From Desulfitibacter sp. BRH_c19 (GTDB taxonomy: Bacteria; Bacillota; DSM-16504; Desulfitibacterales; Desulfitibacteraceae), in contig LOER01000016.1 of assembly GCA_001515945.1 (NCBI GenBank), forward strand, positions 186,001 through 250,000: 64,000 nt of DNA, in the 5' to 3' direction. Below the pieces are notes generated by a model. It was not told the origin of the DNA and searched no databases. It saw only the letters and a program-made list of their open reading frames with translations. The position numbers were made by a program, and so were the translations under genes. Positions within the stretch are counted from its first letter, which is position 1; every line of letters starts with the position of its first letter. This document shows positions 17,741 through 26,073 of the stretch, piece after piece.

Positions 17741-17977
17741 TTAAAACATGCCTAAGATTGTGCTTACAATTCCACCAGCTAGAATAGCAATTACCCCATA
17801 TTTTATGGTATTACTTAAACTCTTACTATGCCCCATGGCAGAATGATCATCTTGAGCAGTTGACCTCATAATCGCATGGTATGTAGCCATTACTGCAACT
17901 ACCGGAATAGCTAGAGCAGTTAGCCATGTTAAAGCAGTTTGAAAAAAACTGATAATCTGGGTAATAAAAGTTGGCAT
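17741..17977 (-). CDS. VirB2/TrbC-like pilin-type membrane protein, copy 1
   Basis: 78 residues, MPTFITQIISFFQTALTWLT start, two membrane spans, polar loop with DDHSAMGHSKS. Near-duplicate of the next gene (17419-17673). It is isolated by hairpins on both sides (18015-18037 upstream, 17700-17725 downstream), so it may be expressed at a different level from the rest, as usual for a major pilin. Ribosome site AGGAGGTACTTG is strong. Pilin identity is inferred from size, topology and context. Confidence 0.65.
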   Translation of the reverse strand: MPTFITQIISFFQTALTWLTALAIPVVAVMATYHAIMRSTAQDDHSAMGHSKSLSNTIKYGVIAILAGGIVSTILGMF

Positions 17978-18014
17978 ATCAAGTACCTCCTGAAATAATT
18001 TTTTTAAGCAAAAT

Positions 18015-18037
18015 AAAAAAGCCCTTATCGGCTTTTT
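18015..18037 (-). terminator. intrinsic terminator after ardC-like gene
   Basis: Minus strand AAAAAGCC-GATAA-GGGCTTTTTT, three bases after the ArdC-like stop at 18040. A perfect stem with T-tract. Confidence 0.7.
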
Positions 18038-18039
18038 GG

Positions 18040-18954
18040 TTATCTTTCTAATTCAATTTTCGTTTTTTGCTGATTTTTTGTTATTACAATCTGCTGATCC
18101 TTTTCCCGTGTTCTTGCATGTTCTAATATTATTTCTACTGTCTTTTCTACTTCATTTAACACCCCCATAATTTCTTTTACTACACCAGCACTATCATTTG
18201 ATTTTGCATAACTCTTAATATAATCAAAATTATGTTTTTCAAAGCCCTTTACGTCATACATTTGCATCAAAACTGCACTCGACATTTCAGCAACAATCTC
18301 TTGCTTTGGGTCCTGCCCTCCTTTTAATTCTACAAATGTTCCATGTGCTGCATGAGCCAGCTCATGAAAAAACGTTTTAGTATCATGTGTATATAATTCA
18401 ATTTTCCCCTTCATAAAATAAAAACTACCGTAAGTACTTTCATTTACGGCAGGTTTATACTGAACATCTAGTCCTAACTCTTTAGCAGCTTCCCATAATG
18501 GAGGTAGCTCTGCTGGCTGGTAATTAATTTCTGGTAGAGGTTTACCAGTTGTATCCTCAACATTAAAAACCGGAATGCCCCTAAAACCTTTTATAAAGGT
18601 TTTTTGTTTTTCAACTTCTGTTTCTTTTCCTGTTGTCTTATCAACCTCAATTTCTTTTTTGGTAATTTTCTTTGTAATTGGTGCAAGTATATAAAACGCT
18701 TTTGCTCCCTTTGTAACATGTCTATCTACCTCCTTCCATTGTTTAAAGCCCCTTGCATCTTCGGTGTTATTAGCAATCATTAAAAGATTGTTTCCTAAGC
18801 TCCAATTATGGCAAGGCTTACTATCACCGGCTTGCTTTTGGATCATTGTCCTGGCGACAGCTACTGGCATATGTCCTGTTTCAAACATCTTTAACAGTTT
18901 ATATGCTGCGTCATTGATGATAATATCTCGTTTATCTTCTGTAGATTTTTTCAT
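18040..18954 (-). CDS. ArdC-like antirestriction protein with zincin-type metallopeptidase domain
   Basis: 304 residues. The N-terminal domain (about 10-110: NWSLGNNLLMIAN, ARGFKQWKEVDRHVTKGAKA) matches the ArdC ssDNA-binding domain of conjugative elements. The C-terminal domain contains FFHELAHAAHGT, an HExxH zinc motif, with a further Glu in EIVAEMSSAV. ArdC proteins protect incoming single-stranded DNA from host restriction. Ribosome site is TTAGGAGGGG. It is cotranscribed behind the coupling-protein gene and a 34-codon ORF. Confidence 0.85.
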   Translation of the reverse strand: MKKSTEDKRDIIINDAAYKLLKMFETGHMPVAVARTMIQKQAGDSKPCHNWSLGNNLLMIANNTEDARGFKQWKEVDRHVTKGAKAFYILAPITKKITKKEIEVDKTTGKETEVEKQKTFIKGFRGIPVFNVEDTTGKPLPEINYQPAELPPLWEAAKELGLDVQYKPAVNESTYGSFYFMKGKIELYTHDTKTFFHELAHAAHGTFVELKGGQDPKQEIVAEMSSAVLMQMYDVKGFEKHNFDYIKSYAKSNDSAGVVKEIMGVLNEVEKTVEIILEHARTREKDQQIVITKNQQKTKIELER

Positions 18955-18971
18955 AGCCTTATTTACCCCTC

Positions 18972-19076
18972 CTAATCGTCAATATAAAATTCATCTTCTT
19001 TTACAGGTATAATCACTTCTTCTGGCACTTCATTTTCAGTCATAAGATCGCAATTTTTTAGAGTAATTTTTACCAT
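18972..19076 (-). CDS. small acidic protein between coupling protein and ArdC (34 aa)
   Basis: ATG directly follows the VirD4 stop (TAA-ATG) and AGGAGG lies 11 bases before the ATG. The 34 residues (MVKITLKNCDLMTENEVPEE start, ending EFYIDD) are strongly acidic. Its TAG is 17 bases from the ArdC-like start. A translated small partner of either neighbour is plausible. No family recognised. Confidence 0.5.
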   Translation of the reverse strand: MVKITLKNCDLMTENEVPEEVIIPVKEDEFYIDD

Positions 19077-21065
19077 TTAAAAATAACCTCCTTCCGTTTT
19101 ATTCTTTAGTTTTGGTTCTTCTATTCCAGTATCTTTCTCATCTTTAAAAACAATATTTGGTACCCATGTTGTCACATTCTTATATGTCCTGTTCTTAGCT
19201 TTCTTTGTAGCAGGTCTAAACACTTCGCTTAATCCTGGCCATGAACTCATGTCTTGAATTGGTATTTTAGCAGGGAACTGACCGGCTTGAAGCAAAAGAC
19301 AGTTTCCTATTTCCCATCTTAAAACCTCATCAGGGGTTAATAGTGCTCTTCCTGTCGAGCCTTCCGATTCGGACGGTCTGTATTTATTCTTTTGTATAGA
19401 TTTAGTTACAACGGTGTATTTACCAACCTTATTGCTAATTTCCCTTGCGGTATCATTATCTGCAGTTCTAAGATATATCCAAGTATCACAATTCCCTAAA
19501 ACTATTTCGGCAGTTTGTTTACCATAGACATGCTCTAACTGTGCTTTTGCTTGTATTGCTAGAATTATTCTGATTCCTCTTCCTGCTGCAACAGTCAACT
19601 TTTCCGCAAGATTGGGTAATTTACCTATATTCCCAAATTCATCTAACAAAAACCAAACAGGTACAGGAAGTTTACCTCCATTATCTCGGGCAACATTGGC
19701 AAGACCAGCGTATGCTTGATTAACAAATAGAGAAGCTATTTGCCTTCTGGCTCCTGCTTCATCAGGCATCTTGATAAATATAGCCATAGGTTTAATACCT
19801 GCCTCATCCGGATTAAAATCGCTTTCGCTGCACATCATAGCAATACTTGGATCTGCAAATAATCTTAGATGAGCTGACGTGCCTGTATAGATACTACTCC
19901 TTGTTCTACTTTCTGATAGTGCTGCAGTTCCATAAGCCATTCTAGCTATGTCATTTCCATCCATTGACTTAAACCAACCATCTAGCAATTCTCCTCCATC
20001 TGCCCCAAGCTGTGTAAGTATTCTATAGGCTGATGTCATGTGTCTAGCATCTTCTGGAGCGTTAATTGCTGTTGCCAAACAAAGTGAAGCAATAAGGCTT
20101 TCTTCTGCCTGCGGCCAGATAGGATCATTGCCTGTTCCGTACGCCCAGGCTAAAATATTGCCTATTTCCCAAGCCTCTCTTGAAGCTTCCTCTACATCCC
20201 CCCTTTCTAGGTTAATAAGCACCTTAGATAATGGATTATATTTATTACCTTCTTTAGGATTTAAAAGGTCCAGAAGAATTACTTCGTAACCCTTCTTTTC
20301 TAGCCAAGCCGCAGTATGTTCGTAAATCTCACCTTTTGGATCAGTAACAATCATACTTTCTTTGTTATGTCCAATACTCCAAATAGAAGGCATAATAACA
20401 CGCCTGGACTTTCCACTCCTAGTAGCACCAATAATTAGAGTATGAGGGTTACCTGCATCTGGATTAGTAACCAACGCATTTTTCCCTTTTGAGCTGACTA
20501 CAATACCTGCCTTGTCAGGCTCGCTACATTTTGTTTGATTTAGGGTAGATCTATATTCACTAGTTTTTCTCCATCTACTACTACCATGTGTATGATCTTT
20601 ACTGGCCCTAATAGATTTTTCAAAGGGCCAACCTGTACGCCAGAAAATAAAAGCTAATGCAAGCAATGCACCAGCTAAAGGTATTTGTGATAACCAAAAT
20701 TGAGGTGGCCTATCTTTCCACAGTTTAATAGTCATTTCAAACCAGATATTTTCACCTGTAACTGGGTTATCGCTGTTTAAATAAGAAAAAACCTGCTCCC
20801 AAGTCATTTCTGGCTGGAGAACAGGTAAAATTGTTTTTGGTATATATAATATTGGTACACTTCCTATAAAACTAGCAATGAAAAATAGTGGCACTAACAA
20901 CAGCACTATTATCCTTGGAATTGTTAATATTCTTTTTTCAAACAGCGGTCCCAAAATCTTGCCTATAATAAAAAAAACCTTTTTCCAGAACAGAAAAGGC
21001 AGCAAAACAAATCCTACTATTAATTTTAGTGGCATATCTTTTCTTAGCTCCTTTCTATCTATCAA
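19077..21065 (-). CDS. virD4: VirD4/TraG-type type IV coupling protein
   Basis: 662 residues. Three or so N-terminal membrane spans (about 12-150), then a RecA-like motor with Walker A LIIGATRSGKSRRVIMPS (about 212-229) and Walker B WFLLDEFGNIGKLPN (about 468), plus IRIILAIQAKAQLEHVYG downstream. It is a hexameric DNA pump that brings the relaxase-bound strand to the T4SS. It lies right after the TubZ-like gene (46 bases), in the same direction, so partition-type and transfer genes appear to share an operon. Confidence 0.94.
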   Translation of the reverse strand: MIDRKELRKDMPLKLIVGFVLLPFLFWKKVFFIIGKILGPLFEKRILTIPRIIVLLLVPLFFIASFIGSVPILYIPKTILPVLQPEMTWEQVFSYLNSDNPVTGENIWFEMTIKLWKDRPPQFWLSQIPLAGALLALAFIFWRTGWPFEKSIRASKDHTHGSSRWRKTSEYRSTLNQTKCSEPDKAGIVVSSKGKNALVTNPDAGNPHTLIIGATRSGKSRRVIMPSIWSIGHNKESMIVTDPKGEIYEHTAAWLEKKGYEVILLDLLNPKEGNKYNPLSKVLINLERGDVEEASREAWEIGNILAWAYGTGNDPIWPQAEESLIASLCLATAINAPEDARHMTSAYRILTQLGADGGELLDGWFKSMDGNDIARMAYGTAALSESRTRSSIYTGTSAHLRLFADPSIAMMCSESDFNPDEAGIKPMAIFIKMPDEAGARRQIASLFVNQAYAGLANVARDNGGKLPVPVWFLLDEFGNIGKLPNLAEKLTVAAGRGIRIILAIQAKAQLEHVYGKQTAEIVLGNCDTWIYLRTADNDTAREISNKVGKYTVVTKSIQKNKYRPSESEGSTGRALLTPDEVLRWEIGNCLLLQAGQFPAKIPIQDMSSWPGLSEVFRPATKKAKNRTYKNVTTWVPNIVFKDEKDTGIEEPKLKNKTEGGYF

Positions 21066-21111
21066 TCTTTATTAATCATTAGATAAATATGAATACGCCT
21101 GTTAAAGGTGA

Positions 21112-22449
21112 CTATTCTAACCAAGCAGGTATATTTTTAAGATTTAACCCTGGATTTTTAGCTGTTTTTTCATCTTCAAAATCTAAGTCAGTAGCACCAC
21201 CTTTAAATGAATTATTTTCTTCTTGGTCAAAAGGATTATCTATATCCAAGGTTTTTGGTTTTAGTTTTTGAGACAAATTAACTTCACCAATATCCAAATA
21301 TTTGATCCTAGTCTCTGTATTATTAGAAGTCCTTACATATTCTACTATTTCTTCAATCCTGTTTGGTAAACCCATGCCTGATATTACACTAAACACATAC
21401 ACTTTATCTGTTTCATTTTGGTCTATATATGTACCCCAGAATGTATCAGCATGAGGTAGTAATTTATTAATACTATCTTCTAAGGCTTCCATTGCAAGTA
21501 TATCAAGCACTTGATCTGACTTGTTTGCAGGAGAGATGACACTGAAACCAATAGATTTAGCCTCAGCTTTGTAGTTATATCCACCAGCCACAACACCGTT
21601 ATCAATACTCTCTAATATTTTCGCTATAAGAGCATTATTGTCTTTGAACTCACTTAGTGTTAAATCAGCTCTAGCAAAAGTAATACAACCACCCACATTT
21701 AATACACGTAATAACTCCTGTCCATCAAAATGCTTATTACCATATGGTTTAAAAGAGGTAATAAGGTTTAATTGATGTATTAAACTAGCTACAGTTAGAT
21801 TACTATCAGAAGTCCAATCAATACCAGGTCCAATTTCACCTTTTTCTCTTTTAGCTTTATATTCATTATAGAGTAATTCGTTGTCAATAATAATGATAGG
21901 TAATTCACTAACAATGTCATTTAGTTTTGCTAAAACAGCTAACGCATTTTCATTTTCAACTCTTTTATCTCTCTTTCGAGGAATACTAATTATTAGCCCA
22001 AAATTAACACCAAAATATTCTTGTATTTCACTTGCCCATTTCATAATTGATAAAATACTTCCCGTGCCAGTACCACCGCCAAGACCCGCTATAATAAATA
22101 CCATATCCTGATCACTAGCAATATGCTTTAATCTTGATTTTACTTCAGCTTCATTTTCAACCAATGCTTTATAACCGATCCTTGGATCACGTCCTGCCCC
22201 TCTTTCATAACCCTTCAAAGCAAGTTTGTTTTTACAATTTTCAATGCTATCTAAATCCTGAACATTTGTATTTATTGCAAGTGTAGGATAATAAGGTCTG
22301 TCCTCACTATCTTTAAGCTGTGCAATAGTATCTACTACTCTACTCCCCATTAGCCCCATACCAACAAAAGAAAATTTACCACTTATTCGAGTATTTTTTC
22401 TTCCATGATATTTAATTCTGCTATTTAGATATCCTTTAACATAAGACAT
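21112..22449 (-). CDS. TubZ/FtsZ-like tubulin-family GTPase
   Basis: 445 residues. G-box regions: FVGMGLMGSR near 28-37, and the tubulin signature AGLGGGTGTGSILS near 140; TLAINTNVQDL fits the T3 loop and ADLTLSEF a changed T7 loop. A C-terminal acidic tail ends in NIPAWLE. Overlap with the upstream winged-helix gene (TAATG) makes a tubRZ-like pair, so the likely job is plasmid segregation by treadmilling filaments. The house FtsZ sits in the dcw cluster and has a different tail, so this is not cell-division FtsZ. Which tubulin subfamily it belongs to needs a tree. Confidence 0.8.
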   Translation of the reverse strand: MSYVKGYLNSRIKYHGRKNTRISGKFSFVGMGLMGSRVVDTIAQLKDSEDRPYYPTLAINTNVQDLDSIENCKNKLALKGYERGAGRDPRIGYKALVENEAEVKSRLKHIASDQDMVFIIAGLGGGTGTGSILSIMKWASEIQEYFGVNFGLIISIPRKRDKRVENENALAVLAKLNDIVSELPIIIIDNELLYNEYKAKREKGEIGPGIDWTSDSNLTVASLIHQLNLITSFKPYGNKHFDGQELLRVLNVGGCITFARADLTLSEFKDNNALIAKILESIDNGVVAGGYNYKAEAKSIGFSVISPANKSDQVLDILAMEALEDSINKLLPHADTFWGTYIDQNETDKVYVFSVISGMGLPNRIEEIVEYVRTSNNTETRIKYLDIGEVNLSQKLKPKTLDIDNPFDQEENNSFKGGATDLDFEDEKTAKNPGLNLKNIPAWLE

Positions 22450-22742
22450 TATTTAGACCCCCTATATATTATTTTAGCAACCTCACGCCCATTGTCAGTT
22501 AAGCTATACTCGTGTTTAGTACCGTAACTAACATGATCCAACAACAGGCCACCTTCAAGAAAACTTACTGCATTATCTACTACCTTTGGAGAATATGGAC
22601 TGTTCTCATAAATTTTCTTTTTAATTATTGGTCCATTGTTTTCAGCTTCTAAATTTATAATTGTTTGTAGCACACCTAGAATTTGTCTGTTCGTAGAAAT
22701 TTTACTGGCTAATAGATTAAGTACTTCTTTACTATGGTTCAT
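22449..22742 (-). CDS. winged-helix protein, TubR-like partition adaptor
   Basis: 97 residues. Helix-turn-helix core GPIIKKKIYENSPYSPKVVD followed by a wing (LDHVSYGTKHEYSLTDNG). Size, fold type and one-base overlap with the TubZ-like gene match TubR, the small dimeric DNA-binding protein that coats the centromere tubC and tethers TubZ. Repeats just upstream of its start (22781-22836) are suitable binding sites. Ribosome site TGGGAGGTG. It could also be just an operon regulator, since TubR proteins do both. Confidence 0.7.
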   Translation of the reverse strand: MNHSKEVLNLLASKISTNRQILGVLQTIINLEAENNGPIIKKKIYENSPYSPKVVDNAVSFLEGGLLLDHVSYGTKHEYSLTDNGREVAKIIYRGSK

Positions 22743-22780
22743 TGAATTTTAACACCTCCCAATTTAACCTGAAAACTTAT

Positions 22781-22836
22781 ATTATCTTACATCATGGTAT
22801 GTAAGGTAATATAAGGTAAGATAATGTAATGTAATA
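22781..22836. promoter_or_regulatory. tubC-like centromere / operator repeats
   Basis: Within 56 bases upstream of the TubR-like start are a perfect 10-bp inverted repeat, ATTATCTTAC (22781-22790) and GTAAGATAAT (22816-22825), and a run of 6-7 base near-repeats of the form TAAGG/TAATG (GTAAGG, TAATATAAGG, TAAGATAATG, TAATGTAATA). Short iterated sites before tubRZ form the centromere in known type III partition systems. A second direct repeat, TCAACAGAAG, occurs at 22874 and 22909. Confidence 0.55.
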
Positions 22837-22909
22837 TGCTACAATTTAAAAGATTACATATATAAATACCATGTCAACAGAAGCATATACTGCACCTTAC
22901 GCTTATACA

Positions 22910-23149
22910 TCAACAGAAGTAGTCATTCACTCTACCCCCTAATACTTTCACCAAATTACAGCTTTTTATATGAGCTTCATCTGGAGATCTACATTCAACA
23001 AATCCACTTGGCGTATTTTTGTCGTTAATATATACTAGCTTTCCAATTACCTTTACTCTGGGGAACCATATGGTTGTGAATATACCATCTCTTTTTAAAG
23101 TTTTCTCTTCAGCTACTGCAGCTTCAATTCTACTTGCCTTATTTCCCAT
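22910..23149 (-). CDS. unknown 79-aa protein after relaxase gene
   Basis: ATG at 23149 lies behind GGGAGG with a 9-base gap; a longer frame from 23203 would overlap the relaxase terminator and is less likely. The protein has a Glu/Lys-rich helix then a beta-rich part (FTTIWFPRVKVIGKLVYIND, FVECRSPDEAH). No family recognised. Position between relaxase and tubR suggests a transfer or copy-control accessory. Confidence 0.55.
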   Translation of the reverse strand: MGNKASRIEAAVAEEKTLKRDGIFTTIWFPRVKVIGKLVYINDKNTPSGFVECRSPDEAHIKSCNLVKVLGGRVNDYFC

Positions 23150-23172
23150 ATTTTTTAACCTCCCATCAAAAT

Positions 23173-23194
23173 AAAAAAAACGCCTTTTAGCGTT
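23173..23194 (-). terminator. terminator overlapping the relaxase stop
   Basis: Minus strand AACGC-TAAAAG-GCGTT followed by TTTTTT (23180-23173). It begins within the relaxase stop codon region, so readthrough would be needed for the downstream tub/tra genes unless they have their own promoter in 22790-22900. Confidence 0.65.
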
Positions 23195-24428
23195 ACATCT
23201 CATCTTGTTTATATGCTTCTTCTTCTGTCATTCCCATTTCAAGCTTCTTCTTAATATTTTCCTTTCTTGCAACATTCCTAACTTCTTGTAGTTTTGCTAG
23301 CTCTGCCTGTGCTTCTACTTTAAGTCTTTCTCTGTCTAATGCTTTAAATATACCCCTATAAGCACTTCTAGAAATAGTTTGTCCTGTGTCCTTATGAATT
23401 GATCTGCCAGTTTTTTGCTGCTGTTTATTGATTGTACCTGCCTCTCTTAGTATTTGATTTGCAATTCTATCTCTTATGTCGTTATAAGCTTTACCCCAGG
23501 CCTCGTCAGATTTGTCTTTTGATAAAGTATATACTCTGGTTAACTCCCTGGTAGCCTTTTCATATTGTTCTATGGTTTCTTTGATCTGCGGTTTTTTTAG
23601 CATCATATCAGCAATTGCTCTAGCTTCTTGTTTAACATCTTCTGGCATAAAAGCAAGTGCTACCCTGCCTTTACTTGGCATTTTACTTGCTAATGAACCA
23701 AGTTTGATCGATAGTTCATTTAAATCCTCTTTGCTAAACTTTGGAGAAAGCTTTTCACCAATTGGATCAGCTGCTTGCATTTCTAATTCCGCTACTTTTT
23801 CCATATATTTAAGATCAGCAATTGCTTCTTTAGTAGCCTCTATCATGCTATTTCTAGCTAGAGTTTTTTCTATGTTTAACTCTGTTCTATACTGTCCAAA
23901 GATTTCATGTGCCACACCTCGTCTAAAAGCTTTGAGCTCAATATTTGATAACTGCCCTCTCCTGTTTGGGGCTCCACCAGAAGGATAAGCTAGTACATGG
24001 ACATGTGGATGGCCTTGTTCAGGATGATGTGCTGCAACCCAATTGATTTGTTCGTACTGCAAACCTATTGCTTTTGTAAAGTGTTCCATGTTTCTCCTGG
24101 TTAAATCCTCCCATGAGTGCCTTCCTAAATAACCTAATTTCCTAGCATCTTCCTCTTTTAGGCTAATTACTAATCTCCATGATAATGGACTTATTTTTGC
24201 CTCTAAATCTCTAATGGCCTGATCCATTATAGGAGGATTAGCTACATCTGGTCCAAATAACCCAGTACTTTTTGGCCGATTTCCTGCATACTGAATATGT
24301 GCAGCATCAGAGGATAATTTTATTTTTTCTACACCTGGTCGATTAGCAATATATTTTATATGTCCTTTGTCCTTTGGATTGTTTAAGTTAAATTTCACCT
24401 TTACGAATATTGGTGCTTCATGCTTCAT
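23193..24428 (-). CDS. HUH relaxase (MOBP-like)
   Basis: 411 residues. The HUH metal motif is HHPEQGHPHVHVLAY (residues about 137-151) and an upstream SWRLVISLKEEDARKLGY block carries the family beta strand. The first catalytic Tyr candidates lie at Y71 and Y117-119, not resolved by eye. The C-terminal 200 residues are charged helices. It nicks oriT and pilots the strand to the recipient. The nic-like sequence found at 25403-25410 is of IncP (MOBP) type, consistent with this class. Gene order RHH protein, 100-aa protein, relaxase runs away from oriT. Confidence 0.85.
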   Translation of the reverse strand: MKHEAPIFVKVKFNLNNPKDKGHIKYIANRPGVEKIKLSSDAAHIQYAGNRPKSTGLFGPDVANPPIMDQAIRDLEAKISPLSWRLVISLKEEDARKLGYLGRHSWEDLTRRNMEHFTKAIGLQYEQINWVAAHHPEQGHPHVHVLAYPSGGAPNRRGQLSNIELKAFRRGVAHEIFGQYRTELNIEKTLARNSMIEATKEAIADLKYMEKVAELEMQAADPIGEKLSPKFSKEDLNELSIKLGSLASKMPSKGRVALAFMPEDVKQEARAIADMMLKKPQIKETIEQYEKATRELTRVYTLSKDKSDEAWGKAYNDIRDRIANQILREAGTINKQQQKTGRSIHKDTGQTISRSAYRGIFKALDRERLKVEAQAELAKLQEVRNVARKENIKKKLEMGMTEEEAYKQDEM

Positions 24429-24516
24429 AACCTCACCTGCCTTATATATTTATGAAGTCTAACCTAACATACAGTTTCAATTACGTCATTTAGTCTAATG
24501 AAATGCGACTATTCGC

Positions 24517-24819
24517 TTATATAGATACTATATACAAAAGACTTATTTCGAGCCCTTTTCTTTCAAGCCAATTAGTAGTACACCAACGAAACTTTATTTG
24601 GAAATCCTCCGCATTATATTTTTCTTTAAGTTCTTTCAGTTCCTTATCAGTTAAATAATCCTTAAAAAAATATTTTTTTTGTCCATTTAACAAACCACTA
24701 TATCTAAGACCTTCTAATTTATGGTATCTGTTAGGAAACTTCATACAATGTCTTTTAATCTTCTCTAATCTCCTTAATACCGAATTGTAATATTTAACTT
24801 TTACATTATTATCTGACAT
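24517..24819 (-). CDS. unknown 100-aa basic protein near oriT
   Basis: ATG at 24819 with AAAGGAGAATTAAT upstream is preferred over the frame opening at 24843. Rich in Lys/Arg and aromatic residues (RYHKLEGLRYSGLLNGQKKY, WCTTNWLERKG), with a long central helix. Located between the RHH accessory and relaxase genes. DNA binding at oriT is a guess from charge and place. No family recognised. Confidence 0.5.
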   Translation of the reverse strand: MSDNNVKVKYYNSVLRRLEKIKRHCMKFPNRYHKLEGLRYSGLLNGQKKYFFKDYLTDKELKELKEKYNAEDFQIKFRWCTTNWLERKGLEISLLYIVSI

Positions 24820-24868
24820 ATTAATTCTCCTTTCATGTCGCACAAAAATTAATTTTTAAACCTTCTTA

Positions 24869-25261
24869 TTAGTCCTTTTCAGTCGTTTCTTCCAGCATTT
24901 TTCCTCTCTTTAAATTTGCCTTTGATTTGGCTACCGCTTGGTTCCAAGCATCTATTGTATCTACATCTTGATTAGCTACCATTTTTAAGACAGCTCTATT
25001 AAGCCAAGCTGAAGTTCCTGCAGCAATACCAGCGTGAACTGTTAGACCAGCTAGTCTGTCTATATATGGCTGCAGAACCCGTCGGAAAGCATCTTCGATT
25101 TCTGGAATACTATCTTTTGCATTTTCTGTTTTGAAGAAGTTTTCTATAATATCTCTTGTTAGTTCACTAGCTGTAGTATCTTGCTTTTCAGCCTCTTTTT
25201 TGACCTTTATAAAGGTCTCTCTTGTAAGTCTAACTTTTACTATTTCACTCAACCTTTGCAT
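24869..25261 (-). CDS. ribbon-helix-helix relaxosome accessory protein
   Basis: 130 residues. An N-terminal ribbon-helix-helix (EIVKVRLTRETFIKVKKEAE, then TASELTRDIIENFF) is followed by a helical C-terminal domain (residues 60-130). This is the layout of MobC/TraJ/NikA-like proteins that bind beside nic and recruit the relaxase. It is the first gene left of oriT; inverted repeats at 25303-25340 and TGTAA-N5-TTACA at 25280-25294 in front of it are probable binding sites, which would also make it self-regulating. Confidence 0.75.
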   Translation of the reverse strand: MQRLSEIVKVRLTRETFIKVKKEAEKQDTTASELTRDIIENFFKTENAKDSIPEIEDAFRRVLQPYIDRLAGLTVHAGIAAGTSAWLNRAVLKMVANQDVDTIDAWNQAVAKSKANLKRGKMLEETTEKD

Positions 25262-25302
25262 ATTTTAACCTCCTTTCATTGTAAAATAATTACATTTAAA
25301 GA

Positions 25303-25340
25303 GACCACAAACAGACCACACCGTGGTACAAGTTGTGGTC
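25303..25340. repeat. inverted repeat beside oriT
   Basis: GACCACAA (25303-25310) and TTGTGGTC (25333-25340) form a perfect 8-bp inverted repeat with a further CCAC-N4-GTGG element between them. Probable accessory-protein site. Confidence 0.55.
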
Positions 25341-25357
25341 CCTTATTTTTGTTCTCC

Positions 25358-25410
25358 CACCTGGCTTTGCCAGGTGTGTGTGGCCCGAGGCGTGGCCTCG
25401 CTTATCCTGC
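25358..25410 (+). other. oriT: origin of transfer (oriT) with IncP-type nic
   Basis: Two hairpins, CACCTGGC-TTT-GCCAGGTG (25358-25376) and CGAGGC-GTG-GCCTCG (25386-25400), are followed after two bases by TATCCTG/C (25403-25410). That equals the IncP/MOBP nic consensus YATCCTG/Y, at the expected short distance from an inverted repeat. Relaxase, RHH protein and VirD4 genes lie to the left. With the nick between 25409 and 25410, the + strand to the right would lead into the recipient. This polarity is inferred by analogy to RK2. Confidence 0.8.
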
Positions 25411-25555
25411 ATTAAAGAACTATGGTTTTTGCTTCTCTATTAGGCTGTGAGATGTATCCATAATTTTGGCATTTCGCAAGCAAGATTTACCCTGGCGAAT
25501 TTTACCTAACAATATAACGACCTCCATTCATTTTTGGTTTAACTTCCTGACATAC

Positions 25556-25700
25556 AAAAAAGCAGCTCCTGGGCCTGCGAAAGATATTCGCTGCAAAATG
25601 GACCAGGTGCTGCTCTTTTAACCTAGCGTTACTTTACCGACCGACACTAAATACTGACACCCAAGTTATGGGCGATAAGGTATAAGCGGTTGAGCTAGAC
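25556..25700 (-). repeat. structured repeat element, copy 1
   Basis: First of six copies. On the minus strand: TCTAGC...GCTAGG outer stem, inner stem with CTTA(T/C)CG opposite CGGTAAAG, then after 5-8 bases a long terminator-like hairpin (AGCAGC/GCTGCT ends, 25561-25615) and a T-run. It differs from the others at one stem base (TATCG), which keeps a U-G pair on the minus strand. It lies 146 bases right of nic. Homology continues on both sides: to copy 4 beyond 25700 and to copy 5 before 25556. The rest of 25411-26073 shows no gene I trust. Confidence 0.7.
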
Positions 25701-26073
25701 ATTCAAAATGACCTCGAAAGAATCCGTTAAAAAGCAAGCATGATATCATCTGTACTAGAACATCTACAAGCTGTTGTGCTGTAGGGCAGAAAACTTCTCC
25801 TTTTTTAGAGAGGATTTTGATGCACATCTTATAGACACTTTGCCACAAAGAATTATAATCCTCTTTAGAGAGATTTCGATTACCATGACCGCAAATAGCA
25901 TCAAAAAGTATCCGTATTCCGACGAATAGCTTATATAAGATAAAAAAAAGTCTTGATAAAAAAGGCTTTTATTGTTATTGCTTAAGTACTTACATATAAA
26001 ATTTGCTACTATATTAACCCACACAATAGCACTAGTAGCACACTCCTATGGTAACCATTCAGTAAAGTATAGC

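Noticed and set aside
21112-22449. Calling the tubulin-family gene ftsZ
   Set aside because: It is paired with a winged-helix gene and transfer genes, has a different T7 loop and C-terminal tail, and lacks division-gene neighbours.
22781-22836. Repeats before tubR as a CRISPR or simple AT tract
   Set aside because: Units are 6-10 bases without spacers of fixed length, and a perfect 10-bp palindrome is included.
25666-26024. Two minus-strand frames (60 and 86 codons) across repeat copy 1
   Set aside because: Neither frame is kept in the other repeat copies, so the conservation is of nucleic-acid structure, not protein.
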